From contig NC_052620.1 of the NCBI RefSeq assembly GCF_016545825.1, positions 18,228,001-18,292,000 of the forward strand: DNA of 64,000 nucleotides, written 5' to 3'. Below the pieces are notes generated by a model. That model worked only from the letters and a program-made list of their open reading frames with translations. It was not told where the DNA came from and ran no database searches. Each line of letters begins with the position of its first letter. The stretch's first letter is position 1. Below, in pieces: positions 45,761-57,712 of the stretch. The DNA comes from Eucalyptus grandis. Lineage: Eukaryota; Streptophyta; Magnoliopsida; Myrtales; Myrtaceae. A program made the translations under genes and the position numbers.

Positions 45761-46259
45761 CCAACGCTATGTGGTGATGGACTCTTTTTCCACTTTAAGT
45801 GCATCATAAAAGTACATCACACAAGCCGGTTCTTACATTTCTTCTTAGTCCACTCGCACATGGCCCAAATGCGTGCTCATTCGAGTGAGTGTGCCATGGA
45901 TCTTAACATCATACTATATGATATGCCAGGCCCGATTCTTTGTGGCTTGAGCTGCATGCCTAGGCCAATATTTGCATCAAGATATAGAACCAGCACGCTT
46001 CAATGCCAATCTAAGGCCTCGCGGCTTAGGCCATCATGACTTGACGTCAATTCCAACTCGAGTGAACCTTGACCTCATCTCGGAGTATGAACATATTCAA
46101 TCATGCAAACATGAGTAAACAATACAAAAGAACATTACAAAATACACACGGTTTACACGGGTGAGCACACCACTAAATTCAACAATGTAGGCTATCACCC
46201 TAGTCAAGAGTTAGAGATTCTACTTACTTTTAATGAACCTTGATGAACTATAGGCAATT

Positions 46260-46605
46260 GGGATAAGTGCATTGGAAGTCCTAAAATTTGTCATGAAAAT
46301 GCAATTAAGTCTTTAAACTTTCAAAAAGTGCAATTAAGTCCTAAAACTTTCAAAAAGTGCAATCAATTCCTAAAACTTATCAAAATGGTTCAATCTAAGT
46401 CCTTCCATTTATTGCACTTTTTGAAAGTTTTAGGACTCAATTGCACTTTCAAGACAAGTTTTAGAACTTTATTGGACCTTTTGAAAGTTTTAGGACTTTA
46501 TTGAACTTTCATGATAAGTTTTAGGATTTAATTGCACTTTTTGAAAATTTTAGGATTCAATTGCATTTTCATGATAAGTTTTAGAACTTCTAATGCACTT
46601 ATCCC
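46260..46605. mobile_element. Mutator-type MITE (346 bp)
   Basis: The left end GGGATAAGTGCATTGGAAG and the complement of the right end GGGATAAGTGCATTAGAAG form a near-perfect inverted repeat of about 27 bp. TAGGCAATT at 46251-46259 and 46606-46614 is a perfect 9-bp target duplication. The interior is a fold-back of AAGTCCTAAAACTTTCAAAAAGTGCAATT-type units, direct on the left and inverted on the right. No gene. It is inserted in LTR-G. Confidence 0.9.
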
Positions 46606-46740
46606 TAGGCAATTTTACTAAGAGGGGGTCATCCAGTAAGGTAGTGGGCAAACAAGGTTATGAGAGGGAGAAAGGGCAATGGCAAGAGGGCGTGAGAGAA
46701 AAAGAGAGCAAGTGAGGGAGAAGAGATGGGAGAAATGACT

Positions 46741-46750
46741 CTATTTATAG
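46741..46750 (-). promoter_or_regulatory. TATA box of LTR-G
   Basis: On the minus strand this reads CTATAAATAG, a good plant TATA box, followed downstream by a CT-rich leader (46740 down to 46650). This is the arrangement of a plant LTR promoter. Confidence 0.55.
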
Positions 46751-47337
46751 GAAAACCTCTCATCATTACCCTTCCAAATTGACCAATAGGATTTCTTTGG
46801 GTGGCAAGCTTAAGGGATAAAACAGCAAGGCTAAGGAGGAAGATGTGGCAAGCCTACTCCCTAGGGCCACACTTGTTCCTTCTCTTATTGGGCCACCCAA
46901 GTCTTGTAATGATGAAATGGATACTTGCTCTTCAAGTTTTAGGTTAGGTGTCTTTATGGCCTATTCTTTAGGGGACACCTAAGCTAGATGGCTCACCTCT
47001 CTCATTAATTGCCTAGATTTCGTGCAATTGTTAGGCTTAGATGTGTTCACATTACCTAACTTGCTCTCCAAGTTTCTCCTCTTTAACATACTAAGATCCA
47101 AAAGTATTTAATGCATTTTTATATTCAAGCCAAGAAGACTCTAGAATAGCTTCCTCCTCAAGTTGGGCGTGCATGCCCTTCCATTCCAAGTTTTGGGCGT
47201 GTGGCTCTCCCATTCCAAGGTGAAAATGATTTTAAGCAACTTTTGAAACCAATGTCATTATCTTATCAAACGAGCTCGAAAAATTAAAAAATTTAGTATA
47301 TTGTGGAGAAAACCTAAAAAAAAAAAAAAAATCATGG

Positions 47338-50289
47338 AGGAAACTTAGTCAAATTCGTGCAGCTGAAAGAGCAACCCAAAATTCATCCGTCGAGCAGGTT
47401 CAATGATTGGAGAGAAATGTTCATGAAACTTGAAATACATGTCATATCCATTCCAATGATGTATGATTTGTATAATTCGCTTGTCAATTGGTATGTCATT
47501 TACATGTTCAAACATGCTAGGGTACTACTGCAATTAGGATATTTCATGTTACGTATTTATTTTGCCATTTTCATCAAGATTTGTGTGATCTCAATTAGGT
47601 TTTGATATCTAACAATAAATGTTCATCGTTGTATGTCTACATGTAGGATTTTTTGTTAGATTTTTGCATGTTGTTAGGTAAGCAAAATCAAGCGTGTTAT
47701 GTGATATTGACGTGAAATCATAGGCTTATCACGAGTATATTTAAACACATGTGCCAGTGTCTCTTAAAGACCAAATCTTGCATTAAGGCTTTCTCAACTT
47801 TTGAAATATACATTACAAAGTTCATATTTATATGTGGTACGTCATGATTGAGTATCATTTAATATGTGAACGTCATGTCACAATTAGGCTAGTTACACTT
47901 GAAAATTGTTAAGCACGTCATTTTAGTTCTAAGTTATTTTGCAATGTCAATGATTTGTATGATGCATTCGCATGCTGACTTAGGGTTAAATGTTTACTTG
48001 AATAATTTCTCGCATCTAATTCTTTGTTGTATGCGAATTTCATGCCGATTCACACATTGTATAAGTGATTTTAGAACTCATTAATACATATTATGTTCTG
48101 GTTTGTTAATGACTAATGCACACATCTTCATAAACCTCAACTTTTGAGCACTGAATTGACCTCGATTGAATCGGACCCTTCTAGGCAGTCATAGAGCATG
48201 CTTAAATCTTTCAAGTTCACTAATTTCGCACAATTTGCTTGTTGTTAGACTTATTTTCCATTTTTTCTAAACTATACTAGAATTTTGTTCTATGAGTTTA
48301 GGCAGGTTTTTCTATTTTTGTATGAATTTTTCATTAAGGATCTTGAGTTAGACCCTTAATGGAGCTTGATTTTCACCCTTTTATCTTCATTGTAATGAAA
48401 TTTCATGATTTTTAGACTTCGATGATTAGGCAAATCTCAGTTGCAATGGTTAAATGTCCTGCTGTTTTGTCAATTTCCTAATGCGATGATGTGCCTTGTT
48501 GGATTTTTGTAAATTCATGCTTAGCTTTTCTAAGGAAACTTTCTTCACAAAAGTTGTTTACACATGCTATGTGATTTTCTCAAAAGTAAATCATCAATGG
48601 GTATTTTTCAATTTTGCTGATTTGACCTACTTTGTATGAAATGTTCTATTGTAGGCCTTTATTGTGAATGCTTATTTAGGCTTTTTAGGATAGCTTGTGT
48701 ATGGAATTAGGATTATTGCCTCCATGAATTTGTTTCAAAGTATGTGATTTTCATTGTCAAAAGGTTTTTAATAAATAAATTGATCTTTCGATCACCTTTT
48801 TCTCAATATTGATTGGAAATGCCCATTTTTGCACATTGAAATGTCTTTAGTATATGCAATCTTTCCAATACCAAATGTTTAGAGTCTTTCAAAAACTTGA
48901 GTTTACTTTGGAAAGGTCGTGATTTTGACTGTATTTAAAATGCTCGCAATATATGTGAGTGCATGATATGCAAGCCTCAAACTAGCTTTGGCAATTAAGT
49001 GTATTCCATAGCCAAGATATTCCTTTATATAAATGTCTTCAAATCTTTTGAACTTTCGATTCGGCATTATGGTTGTCGTGGTTTGAATCATATTTAAAAT
49101 GCTTGCGATGTCTATGAGTATATGATATGCGAGCCCTAATCTAGAATTGGCAATCAAATGCATTCCTTATCCAAACCTCACTTTTCATTATTGATGGTTT
49201 AAAAACTCATCTTTGAAGCATCACATGGACCGCTCATGCATAAAACCATGTCATGTATTTGTGATTGGCGTGTACCCATTGACGGTTCACTCAATTGGTC
49301 GATTGTTTGAGAAATAAGGCTTCAAGGCCTATTGTGTGTTTAATTTATGCCAATGCCCGTGGATTCTAGATGTATGTTAGGTGTGATGTTTGATATTGTG
49401 GGTAGATCTTGAGATTCACCTAGAACATCCTTTTAGGGACTTATAAGCATTGTTGGCCATGCGAGGACATAAATGGTCAATAATGGCTATAAGACATAAA
49501 ATGACTTGGATAGGTGTCTAGAGGGATCTACGCGTGAATTGCAAAGACCGACCCCGAGGCCTTATTTGTTCATTTTTTGTGTATGACATTATATTCTCGA
49601 TTGTCATTGATTGTTCCTATACTTTTGACGGTTTTGTTGTGTATGAGTGTTTCTTTCTGTTGTATGTACCTAACTTGGATTTAGGTTAGGACTAGATTAC
49701 ATCCTTGGAGATTGAAGATCATCAAGACATGAAGATGGCGAAGGTCGATGTCCATTCCAATCATATTTTTGTACTATTTGTCCCCAATATATGTTTGGGG
49801 TTCTTCATTTGTACAAACACCTAACAAGATGCGAGTTTCCTTTCTTGCACTTATTTTCGTTTGCCAATTAGTATTGCATGTTAGAATTATCACTTTTGTA
49901 TATTGCTTACTTGATTGTCTACTTATCATCTCGCATTTAAAATTCAATTGTGTGATTTCTTTTATCTTTCTTAGAAATAGAATTGCATGAAAATGTGCAT
50001 GATCACTTAGTTTAGGTTCAACAATCTTGAAAATGTAAAAAGAAATGCATCGACACCTTAGGAAACACAACAAACCATTAGGTACCGAAAGGGCGCAAAT
50101 ATAAATTTTAGTGTAATCCAAGTCCTCCAATCTAGATATCTAGTTGCGTATAAATTAAGGGATAATGACCGATCCTCGATTGGGTTTTTAGCCAACCCTC
50201 GAAAACAAGGCTAGTGGCAACTCCCATCTTATTTTTTAGGTTGTCTTAAACAACTAAATCATTTAATAAACCCGTCGTGTGGGGTGTCA
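47338..50289 (+). mobile_element. LTR-F: 5'-truncated long LTR related to LTR-E
   Basis: Its end ...GTCGTGTGGGGTGTCA at 50289 has the CA terminus of an LTR. By eye it is collinear with LTR-E over roughly 43050-44900 (the shared TGTATGAATTTTT and TCTAAGGAAACT blocks are in the same order). The equivalent of the first part of LTR-E (CT tract, leader) is missing. It contains a two-copy tandem repeat of period 159 bp beginning at 48932 and 49091. The block GGCTAGTGGCAACTCCCATC near its end is of a kind I recall from long gypsy LTRs (recalled, not checked). No primer binding site follows. Confidence 0.4.
48932..49249 (+). repeat. Two-copy 159-bp tandem repeat in LTR-F
   Basis: TATTTAAAATGCTCGCAAT at 48932 recurs as TATTTAAAATGCTTGCGAT at 49091. 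Matching downstream blocks are ATGATATGCAAGCC and ATGATATGCGAGCC, then GGCAATTAAGTG and GGCAATCAAATG. The copies are clearly diverged. The array is about 1.0-1.4 kb before the LTR end, again the minisatellite position. Confidence 0.8.
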
Positions 50290-52787
50290 ACCTCGACGAG
50301 GTTCACCGTGATTTAGCATACCCTGTGGAAAGTTCCTAATTGATGAAGTGCTGTCATCCATAGGATGTGTGCTAATGAGAAGGCTATCATGATAAAGGTA
50401 TCCCAAAATCCAATATCTACATCCGACCTCCTCTCTCAAGGTGTGTCGCCCGTGTGGATGCAAATCCCGCCACTCCGCTATCACGTGGGATATGAGCTTG
50501 GAAGAACTTGCGACTATGATTGAGTGAATGATTTGCTTGAAAGGCAAGGTGATAACGCCTTTGTGGATGAGAACTGTGAGTGAGCTCTTGTGGTTAAGTA
50601 CCTCTAAACCCGACCTTTTTCCCACAAGGCTGGATCATGACAAGCATTAAGCATACCACTTTTTGAATAGGCAACCTTATTCAGTGTCAAGTAACTTAAA
50701 TAAGGACATGATTGAGCCAAAACACACATAAGCACATGCTCATAGACAAGCACAAAAGTTGTATTAGACCCAATATGGAACCCAGTCAAAATCAATCTCC
50801 TCTCGCTCTTTGACTGGATGGATCTCCCGCTTAAACCCTCTCCTATTCTTCTCTAGCCATATATTCCACATATTGCTGTGACTCTGTGCTGCTCCTAAGT
50901 TTCCCGTTAATCTGTGGGACAATGCCTAAACTCACCTGGTTCCCCTGCCTTCAGAATATAATAGACCAATCCGCAATGACAACTTAACCTCTTTCCATAA
51001 ACTTTCTTCCCTAGATGATGATTTAAGGAAGAAAGCAGCCTTGGTTCCAGCATTTCCTCCAAAATATTTCCATGGAAATTACAGGTAATACCTCCTTGTG
51101 GGACAATGTAAATAATATTTCGTGATGAAAGCTGTACCTCATTGAATGCCCTATTATCAAACAATAGGTTGTCTTTTAATAAATAAAAATAAATTCTGTG
51201 AGAGACCAAGGTTAGTATCAATCAATTTTTGAGAAGAGCTAAAAGCCGAAAGAGAGCTCATTGATATGATAGAAGGAATCCTCAGTCAATCAAAAGATCT
51301 GTTTATGGGTCATTCACTCGCTGCATCACAATTTCTAATGGAACAAATTTGGAAATGAGTTCATCGGATCAAATATCATGCTAAAATCTAACTTCGTTGC
51401 CAAGTCCAACTTGAGAAAATGTAATTCATTCCACAGCTTTCATCTCCATTGCCAGATACTTATCCCGTGAGGATAATATGTTTTCACAGTAAGCCAACCA
51501 CTCTAGCTGCTTTCCACAACCTTATTCTTCACCAGGTAGTTACATAACCATTTGCAGAAATCTCTTTTCTTAAATCCATCTTTCCGCACATGATCATCGA
51601 TAGCGTGCCAGTTAACCACATAAAACTTACTGATTTCACTCTAATCTTCCCATAGGTCTATTACTCTCTCCCTTTTGTGCAACTGAAGATGTAAAAAGGA
51701 TATAACCCCCATCAAACAAATCTGATTTTCAGACCTGTTCTTCCTTTCAGCTATCACCAAAATGTTATTCTAAACCAAAAGTTTTGCCCAGTTAACCCAA
51801 AGTAAGATCCATAAATTCATTGGCACTGAACCAATATAGCCAAACAAGAATCTTAAGAATCTTAGTTGATCACCCTCCATCTCCAGCAAATTGGAGATAT
51901 GGGATTTGAACAAGGCTGATATCACTCAGTTCAACCTTAAACCAGCCAAGTATCTCATTTCTACTGCTCTCAGATCTGATTAAGAACTCTCTCGACAATG
52001 ATAAAGGGAAAGGTGAATCCTGGATATTACAAAAGATACCAGCAAGTATTACAGAACTTGATCCTGCCATACAGTACCCAAGCACTCATAGCAAATAATC
52101 CTTTTATAAATCTGATAGGTGAATGATTTCATGAAAACTAGCCTTGATCCAGCTACACAGTACCCAATCACTCATTAGCAATGGCGTCCTCAGTATCTTC
52201 CCCACGGATAAAGCATTTGGATAGAAAAATAATCTTTTTTAATTGCAAGAGTGGATGATCTTTCCCATAACAGTATAGATTATGCGCCAAACCATAGGGA
52301 TAAACATTTTATAAATCATATCAATACTCAGCTCTTGCCACATTCGGAAACAATGCAATAACAGAAGCATTTCTCCATAAAGAAAAAATAAGAATTATTT
52401 GTAAACAGCTTCTCTAAGCAAGCACATTTTTCATAAATCCGATTGTCAAACATCACAAATGTTTGTCTCCAAGGCAACTTAGCTTTCTTAGCTAACCTTC
52501 GTCTTCTTGGCTGTAATCCATCATGTCAAGCTTTCATCTCCACGTCTCCAATCCAGCCTCTGCCTCATTATAGCTAATGCACTTCAATTCATCCCAAAAT
52601 CTCACTATTCATTATGAATAGACACCTTTCTAATTGTCAGAATACCGAAACAATTTATTGGATCCTTTCAATTTATCTTTCAAGACTTTAAATGCTTGCC
52701 AAGACAAAACTTAGAGAAAAAACAGAGAAAATACTTCACCAATCAACACGTGAAAAAAATACAACTCAAGATAAATTAGAGGAGGAC
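50290..52787. other. Low-copy-looking non-coding stretch, no gene recognised
   Basis: It lies between LTR-F and the Ca2+-ATPase exon. A 112-codon minus-strand frame (50287-50625, MGKRSGLEVLNHKSS...) is the longest; I do not recognise it and its neighbours are not open. Expected downstream Ca2+-ATPase exons (the VRLNG-type sequence before membrane helix 3, and beyond) were looked for on the minus strand by eye and not found. Confidence 0.35.
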
Positions 52788-52866
52788 CTGCAAGGGCGTC
52801 GCTTCACCATTGTCTTCTGAAATACTGCCCATAACATCCCCATTTAGTATTAATTCCAACGCTCGT
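52788..52866 (-). pseudogene. P2B Ca2+-ATPase exon D (degenerate)
   Basis: On the minus strand it encodes TSVGINTKWG, then, after a one-base shift, MGSISEDNGEATPLQ, followed by a GT donor at 52787. This matches the sequence just before membrane helix 3 of plant autoinhibited Ca2+-ATPases (pattern ..VGINTEWG..ISEDNGEETPLQ). The frameshift shows the copy is damaged. It is the next exon after exon C (58712-58783); the intron between holds a copia element (53068-57954). Confidence 0.65.
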
Positions 52867-53067
52867 TACACAAAAGAAAGAAAATATCGTGGGCAATCTG
52901 AACTCTAATTAAGCGAACGACATGTGCGTATGTCCATGCATATGAGAAACAGCAGTTACTTTCTCAAGCTCAGTAAACACTTCACAATATGCAATTACGA
53001 GAAATATCTTCAACACTAGTATGTGCAGCTAAAGCTACATCAAACAAATAGGCTGCCTGAGGAAAAT

Positions 53068-53309
53068 TGTTAAGTTACTTTAATTGAGTTTTCTTTATTA
53101 TCAGAGTTTTATTTCCTTTTTTACTTACATAAGGATATTATTGTTATATACAATTTATATTCAATATAAATACAATGGGTGTAGGGTTTCTGTGATTACA
53201 GAAAACTACAGCCCTCTCTTTCTTTCTTTTACGTTCTCTTTCTCCTCCTTCTCTCTTCCTTCTTTCTCTCTTTCTACTTGCTGCGGGTTCTCTAATCAGT
53301 TTTGTGACA
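53068..53309 (+). repeat. 5' LTR of copia element
   Basis: TG...CA termini. TATAAATA at 53165-53172 is the likely promoter TATA box. A CT-rich leader (53215-53280) follows. One base differs from the 3' LTR. Confidence 0.95.
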
Positions 53310-53322
53310 TGGTATCAAAGCG
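53310..53322 (+). promoter_or_regulatory. Primer binding site (initiator tRNA-Met)
   Basis: TGGTATCAAAGCG directly follows the 5' LTR. The first 12 bases match the complement of the plant initiator tRNA-Met 3' end (TGGTATCAGAGC) with one change. This is the usual copia primer site. Confidence 0.9.
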
Positions 53323-53509
53323 GGTCTAACTATCTGATTACTTAATCATATTGCTGGTTTGAGAGTCCCCTAGTAACTCTACTTCTTCTCTGGTTAATTG
53401 ATGGAGTCAATTACATCTGATTATACATTAGCGTTGCTACTTTGTTACTTGCACTCAAGTTTCAGCCTCCTTGATTAGTGGTAGATATACTTATATTGAG
53501 ATTATCATC

Positions 53510-54347
53510 ATGAGTGATACTAAGGCTTCTACAGATAGTGTCAACGTTCAAATTACCACTATTAAATTAAATGAATCCTCCAATTACTTGTTATGGGCCC
53601 AAGCTGTGAAGGTTTATATTAATGCCAAAGGGAAACTTCATTATCTTACCACAGACCCTCCTGATGAAAATTCTAGAGACTATAATGGTTGGATGAGAGA
53701 GAATGATACACTTCTGGTGTGGTTATGGAATAGCATGGAACCATCCATCGCTGCTAATGTCATGTTCCACACAACTGCTAAAGGAGTGTGGGATGATCTT
53801 ATGGAGAGTTACTCACAAGACAAAAATATGTCTAGAGTTTATGAACTATATGAGAAGATTTTTAATTTTAAACAGGAGACAAGTCTCTTGGAGAATATTA
53901 TAGTGCTTTGAAAGGTATGTGGGAAGAACTCAATCTTTATCAGCCCATCACTACTGATCTTGAGAGACTAAAGACACAACGATCTGAATTTCAAGTGGCC
54001 AAATTTTTATCTGGCTTAAATGCTGACTTACAGCCTGTGAAGAGTCGCTTCTTCTTTGAGAGAGAGTTCCTTCTATGAATGAAGCATTTTGTCGAATTCA
54101 GCGCATTGTCCCTCTGTCTTCTACTTCATCTAAAGACAATTCAGCATTTGTGGCTGGTAGTGGTGGTCGTGGTCGTGGTGGATTTTCCAATAGAGGTCGT
54201 GGTTTCGAGGGAAATCGTAGTCGTGGTGGTGGACGTAATGGACAAAGTTCTTATCGAGATAGCCGTCAGTGTATACACCGTGGCAAATTCGGTCATATTG
54301 TTGACACTTGTTGGGCCAAGCATGGCAAGCCTGAGTGGGCTCAATGA
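53510..54347 (+). pseudogene. Copia Gag (UBN2-type) with altered zinc knuckle
   Basis: ATG at 53510 (MSDTKASTDSV...) is preferred to the one at 53471 because it begins the usual copia Gag. The UBN2 core (YLLWAQAVKVYI ... GVWDDLMESYSQ) runs to about 53880, where a one-base shift moves the frame. It continues with MWEELNLYQPITTDLE (53920-53970) and shifts again near 54065. A Gly/Arg-rich linker (54160-54250) leads to a zinc knuckle that reads C-I-H-R-G-K-F-G-H-I-V-D-T-C: the second Cys is Arg (CGT for TGT). TGA at 54345 follows. Gag forms the particle that packages the RNA. Confidence 0.8.
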
Positions 54348-54550
54348 TCAGTTACTGCAAATACTGCTGTGTCTGAAGGGAGTGCTTGAAATGTGTCTTA
54401 CAGTGACATGAACCCATCTCTCCCACCTGGGGGTAGTTCTTCTGAGTCTGCGGCTCGAGATGATATGGTTGCACAACTCATCAAACGTGTCCAACAACTA
54501 GAGGCTTCCAATTTCTCATCCACTTTGCTACTCTTGCACGTACAGGTAAC

Positions 54551-54790
54551 ATGGCCTCTTTCTCTACTTTGTCTCCTAACGCCTCTTGGGTCATTGACTC
54601 GGGGGCTTCTAGTCATATGACGGGTAAGCAAGAACTATTTTCTTCCCACACTAATTCTAGTCCTTCATCCGAAGTTATTTTAGCTAATGGTTCATCGACT
54701 CAAGTGGTTGGATCGGGACTGTTCCACTTACATCTTCCTTATCTTTGTCCTCTGTTTTACATGTTCCCCAACTTCCTTTAAATTTGTTAT
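54551..54790 (+). pseudogene. Copia aspartic protease
   Basis: The frame contains ASWVIDSGASSHMTG, the copia protease active site (DSGAS), then VILANGSSTQVVGSG. After GSG a one-base shift near 54718 breaks the frame; the downstream LHVPQLPLNLLSVS pattern is in another frame (54755-54800). In the intact polyprotein this enzyme cuts Gag and Pol. Two in-frame TGA codons at about 54345 and 54387 precede it. Confidence 0.75.
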
Positions 54791-54971
54791 CTGTTAGTCC
54801 GTTAACTAAAGCTCTTAGTTGTTCAGTTACATTTTATCCATCTCATTGCATTTTTCAGGACCTTCGACAAAGAAGATGATTGGTGGAGGGCATGAATGTG
54901 ATGGACTCTACTATCTCAATGGTGTCTCCATCGCCGACGCCAATGGTCTAGCTGCTAGTTCTATTACCCCC

Positions 54972-56130
54972 TATTATGGCATTCTCGTTTAGGGCATTTA
55001 TCTTTATTTAAGTTACAACAAATAATTCCCGAGTGTAAATCAATTTCTACTCTTGAGTGTGAGGCTTGTGAACTTGGGAAACATCATCGTAGTTCCTTTC
55101 CTAATCGTAATGATTCTCGTGCATCTACTTTACTTGAACTTATTCATTCGGACATCTGGGGACCTTCCCGTATTGCTAGTAGAAATGGTTTTAAGTACTT
55201 TGTTACTTTTGTGGATGATTATTCTCGTTTAACATGGCTCTATATGCTTCATGACCGCTCTGAATTTTTACATGTTTTTCAATTATTTCATCATAAGGTT
55301 ACTAATCAGTTTAATACATCTCTGAAAATTTTGCGAACAGATAATGCTCTAGAATATACACAGAAATCAATTTCTTTGTTTTGTTCTAATCGTGGCATTA
55401 TACATCAAACAAGTTGTACTTATACCCCTCAGCAGAATGGTGTGGCCGAGAGAAAATACCGTCACCTTCTAGAAGTTGCTCGTTCACTCTTATTTCATAT
55501 GAATGTGCCAAAATCATTTTGGAGTGATGCTGTCCTTACCGCATGTTACCTCATAAATCGTATGCCTTCCACTGTCCTCAATCATCAGTCACCAATCAGT
55601 GTTGCATTTCCTGACAAGCCGTTATTCTCTCTTACCCCGCGCGTCTTTGGGTGTGTCTGTTTTGTTCATAACCTACGTTCCGGTTCTGATAAACTATCTC
55701 CTCGTGCTACTAAATGTATTTTTCTCGGGTATTCACGTACACAGAAGGGATATCGGTGTTATGATCCTACAACTTATACTCAATATGTTAGTGCTGATGT
55801 TACTTTTTTCGAGGGCACACCATACTATTCTACTGAGGGTAAAGAGTTTTCAACTGACATTGTAGCTGATCCTCCTATCCCACAACAAATCCCCTTAGAT
55901 TCTGTTAGTCCGTCTCTAGTATCTCCTCCCTTGCAGGTGTATCAGCGGCGAAAGCAGTCTACGGCACCACCAGTCTCCAGCTCTTCAATGCCCTCCAATC
56001 AATCTTCCTCCTTGTCTCTTGGTCCAGACGATCTTCCTATTGCCCTTCGCAAAGGTACTCGGTCTTGCACACAAAAATCCTCTTTGGCTTACCCTATTGA
56101 GCGTTATCTGTCTCTCTCTCACATCTTCCT
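54972..56130 (+). pseudogene. Copia integrase
   Basis: The frame opens with LLWHSRLGHLSLFKLQQ (GAG-pre-integrase, from about 54972) after a frame change, then ECEACELGKHHR with the zinc-binding Cys pair. The catalytic core has D in HSDIWGP (55145-55165), D in LRTDNALEY (55333-55360) and E in NGVAERK (55438-55458), so the D-D-E triad is complete. The frame stays open to about 56120, then shifts out of register. C-terminal RVFGCVCFVHN and KCIFLGYS motifs are present. It inserts the cDNA into the genome. Confidence 0.85.
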
Positions 56131-56139
56131 TCTCCATTA

Positions 56140-57049
56140 CATGACTTTGCTCTATCATTACAAACTCACACAATTCCTACTTCTACCACTGAGGCTTTGT
56201 CTCGCCTTGAGTGGAAGAAAGCTATGGATGTGGAAATGGAAGCTCTAGTCTCTCGCCAAACGTGGTCATTGGTTGATCTTCCCCTTGGGAAAGATGTGGT
56301 GAAGTGTCGTTGGGTGTACACTATCAAGTACAATCCGGATGGCTCAATCGAGCGTCTTAAAGCTCGACTCGTTGCTAAAGGTTTTACTCAAACTTATGGA
56401 GTGGATTATTTTGAGACTTTTTCCCCGTGGCACGTCTCAACTCGTTCGTGTTGTTATTTCTCTTGCTGTGAATTTCGATTGGCCATTATATCAATTAGAT
56501 GTCAAAAATGCTTTTCTTTATGGTGATTTGTCTGAAGAAGTATATATGGAGCAACCTCCTGGGTATGTTGCTCGGGAGAATCGTAGTAAAGTATGTCGGC
56601 TACATAAGGCAATTTATGGGTTGAAACAGTCTCCAAGAGCATGGTTTGAAAAATTCAGTTCGGTGATTTCCAGATGTGGTTTCCACCAATGTTATTCTGA
56701 TCATTCTATTTTTGTTCGCAAGAAGGAATCAGGGGTAGTCATTCTTGTGGTATATGTGGATGATATAATTGTCTCTGGTAGTGATGTGACTGGCATTTTT
56801 GAGATTAAGTCCTTTCTTCAGCAGCAATTTCAGATTAAGGACTTGGGAACTCTTAGATATTTTCTGGGAATTGAAGTTTTACGAAGTAAAAAAGGTATTA
56901 ATTTGTCTCAAATAAAGTATGTTCTTGATCTTTTGTCTCGAGACAGGTACACTAGCTTCCAAGCCGTTGATACTCCTATGGATCCAAATCAAAAGTTTGG
57001 AGTTGATGATGGAAAGAAATTGAAGACAAGCATCAATATCGGCGTCTAG
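56140..57049 (+). pseudogene. Copia reverse transcriptase
   Basis: Frame 1 (56197-56435) encodes EWKKAMDVEMEAL and [20 protein letters not shown], then the frame changes near 56430-56450 at a C-run. Frame 2 encodes [18 protein letters not shown] (about 56498-56550), [10 protein letters not shown] and the catalytic box Y-V-D-D-I (56755-56769), then [14 protein letters not shown]. The active-site residues are intact, but the frameshifts prevent a whole enzyme. The frame ends at TAG 57047. Confidence 0.85.
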
Positions 57050-57705
57050 TTGGGAAACTAATTTATCTTACTGTTACACGTCCCGATATTTCTTTTGCTA
57101 TTGGCGTGGTGAGTCGTTTATGGAGTCACCTAAGAAAGTTCATTGGGATGCTGTATGTCGCATTCTTCGATATCTTAAAAGCTCTCTGGTAAGGGACTCA
57201 TTTATAAATCTAATGGTTCTTCTACTTTGGTTGGTTATTCTGATGCTGATTGGGCTGGGTCAACATATGATCGACGGTCTACATCTGGGTATTGCACTTT
57301 TATTGGTGGTAATTTGGTTACTTGGAGAAGTAAGAAACAAACTACCATTGCCAGGTCTAGTGCAGAGGCTGAATATCGTGCTATGGCACATACTGTGGCT
57401 GAATTGTTGTGGTTGAAATCTCTTCTCCAGGAGCTTGGATTTTCTATTAATCAACCTATTGACATGATGTGTGATAATCAAGCAGCCATTTATATTGCTG
57501 GGAATCCTGTTTTCAAGAGCGAACTAAGCATATAGAAGTTGACTGTCACTTTGTTCGTGATGCTGTGAAGCAGAAGTTGGTTGCTACTCCTTACGTTGCC
57601 TCTAGAGATCAATTTGTTGATATGTTTACCAAAGCATTATTTCGTCCTGCTTTTGTTGCTGGTTGTTCCAAGCTAGGCATGGGTGACCTATATGCTCCAG
57701 CTTGA
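57050..57705 (+). pseudogene. Copia RNase H and C-terminus
   Basis: Pieces in three frames carry SPKKVHWDAVCRILRYLK (57124-57178), then YSDADWAGSTYDRRSTSG (57236-57289) with the first catalytic Asp, SSAEAEYRAM (57357-57386) with the Glu, and CDNQAAIYIA (57470-57499) with the next Asp. A frame change near 57520 moves to VDCHFVRDAV and FVDMFTKAL, ending at TGA 57703. It removes the RNA template during cDNA synthesis. The polypurine tract follows at once. Confidence 0.8.
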
Positions 57706-57712
57706 GGGGGAG
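57704..57712 (+). promoter_or_regulatory. Polypurine tract of copia element
   Basis: GAGGGGGAG lies directly before the 3' LTR and overlaps the pol stop codon. It would prime plus-strand DNA synthesis. Confidence 0.85.

Larger units (their letters stand above)
44997..47337 (-). mobile_element. LTR-G: inverted long LTR
   Basis: Its 3' end on the minus strand is ...GTTGGGGTCATTACA, seen as TGTAATGACCCC at 44997 on the + strand. TATTT at 44992-44996 may be the left target copy. No clear right copy was found, so the right border near the A-run at 47318-47333 is approximate. It has a GATGCC minisatellite (45580-45760), a MITE (46260-46605), a GA-rich tract (46650-46740, CT on the coding strand) and a TATA box at 46741-46750. 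It lies between LTR-E and LTR-F. The lineage is not known. Confidence 0.45.

Noticed and set aside
50287..50625. 112-codon minus-strand frame next to the end of LTR-F
   Set aside because: No recognised domain, no open neighbours, and it starts at a repeat border. Could be part of an unknown element, but cannot be supported as a gene.
53084..53329. 81-codon frame repeated at 57729
   Set aside because: It is the translation of the copia LTR and appears in both LTR copies; not a gene.
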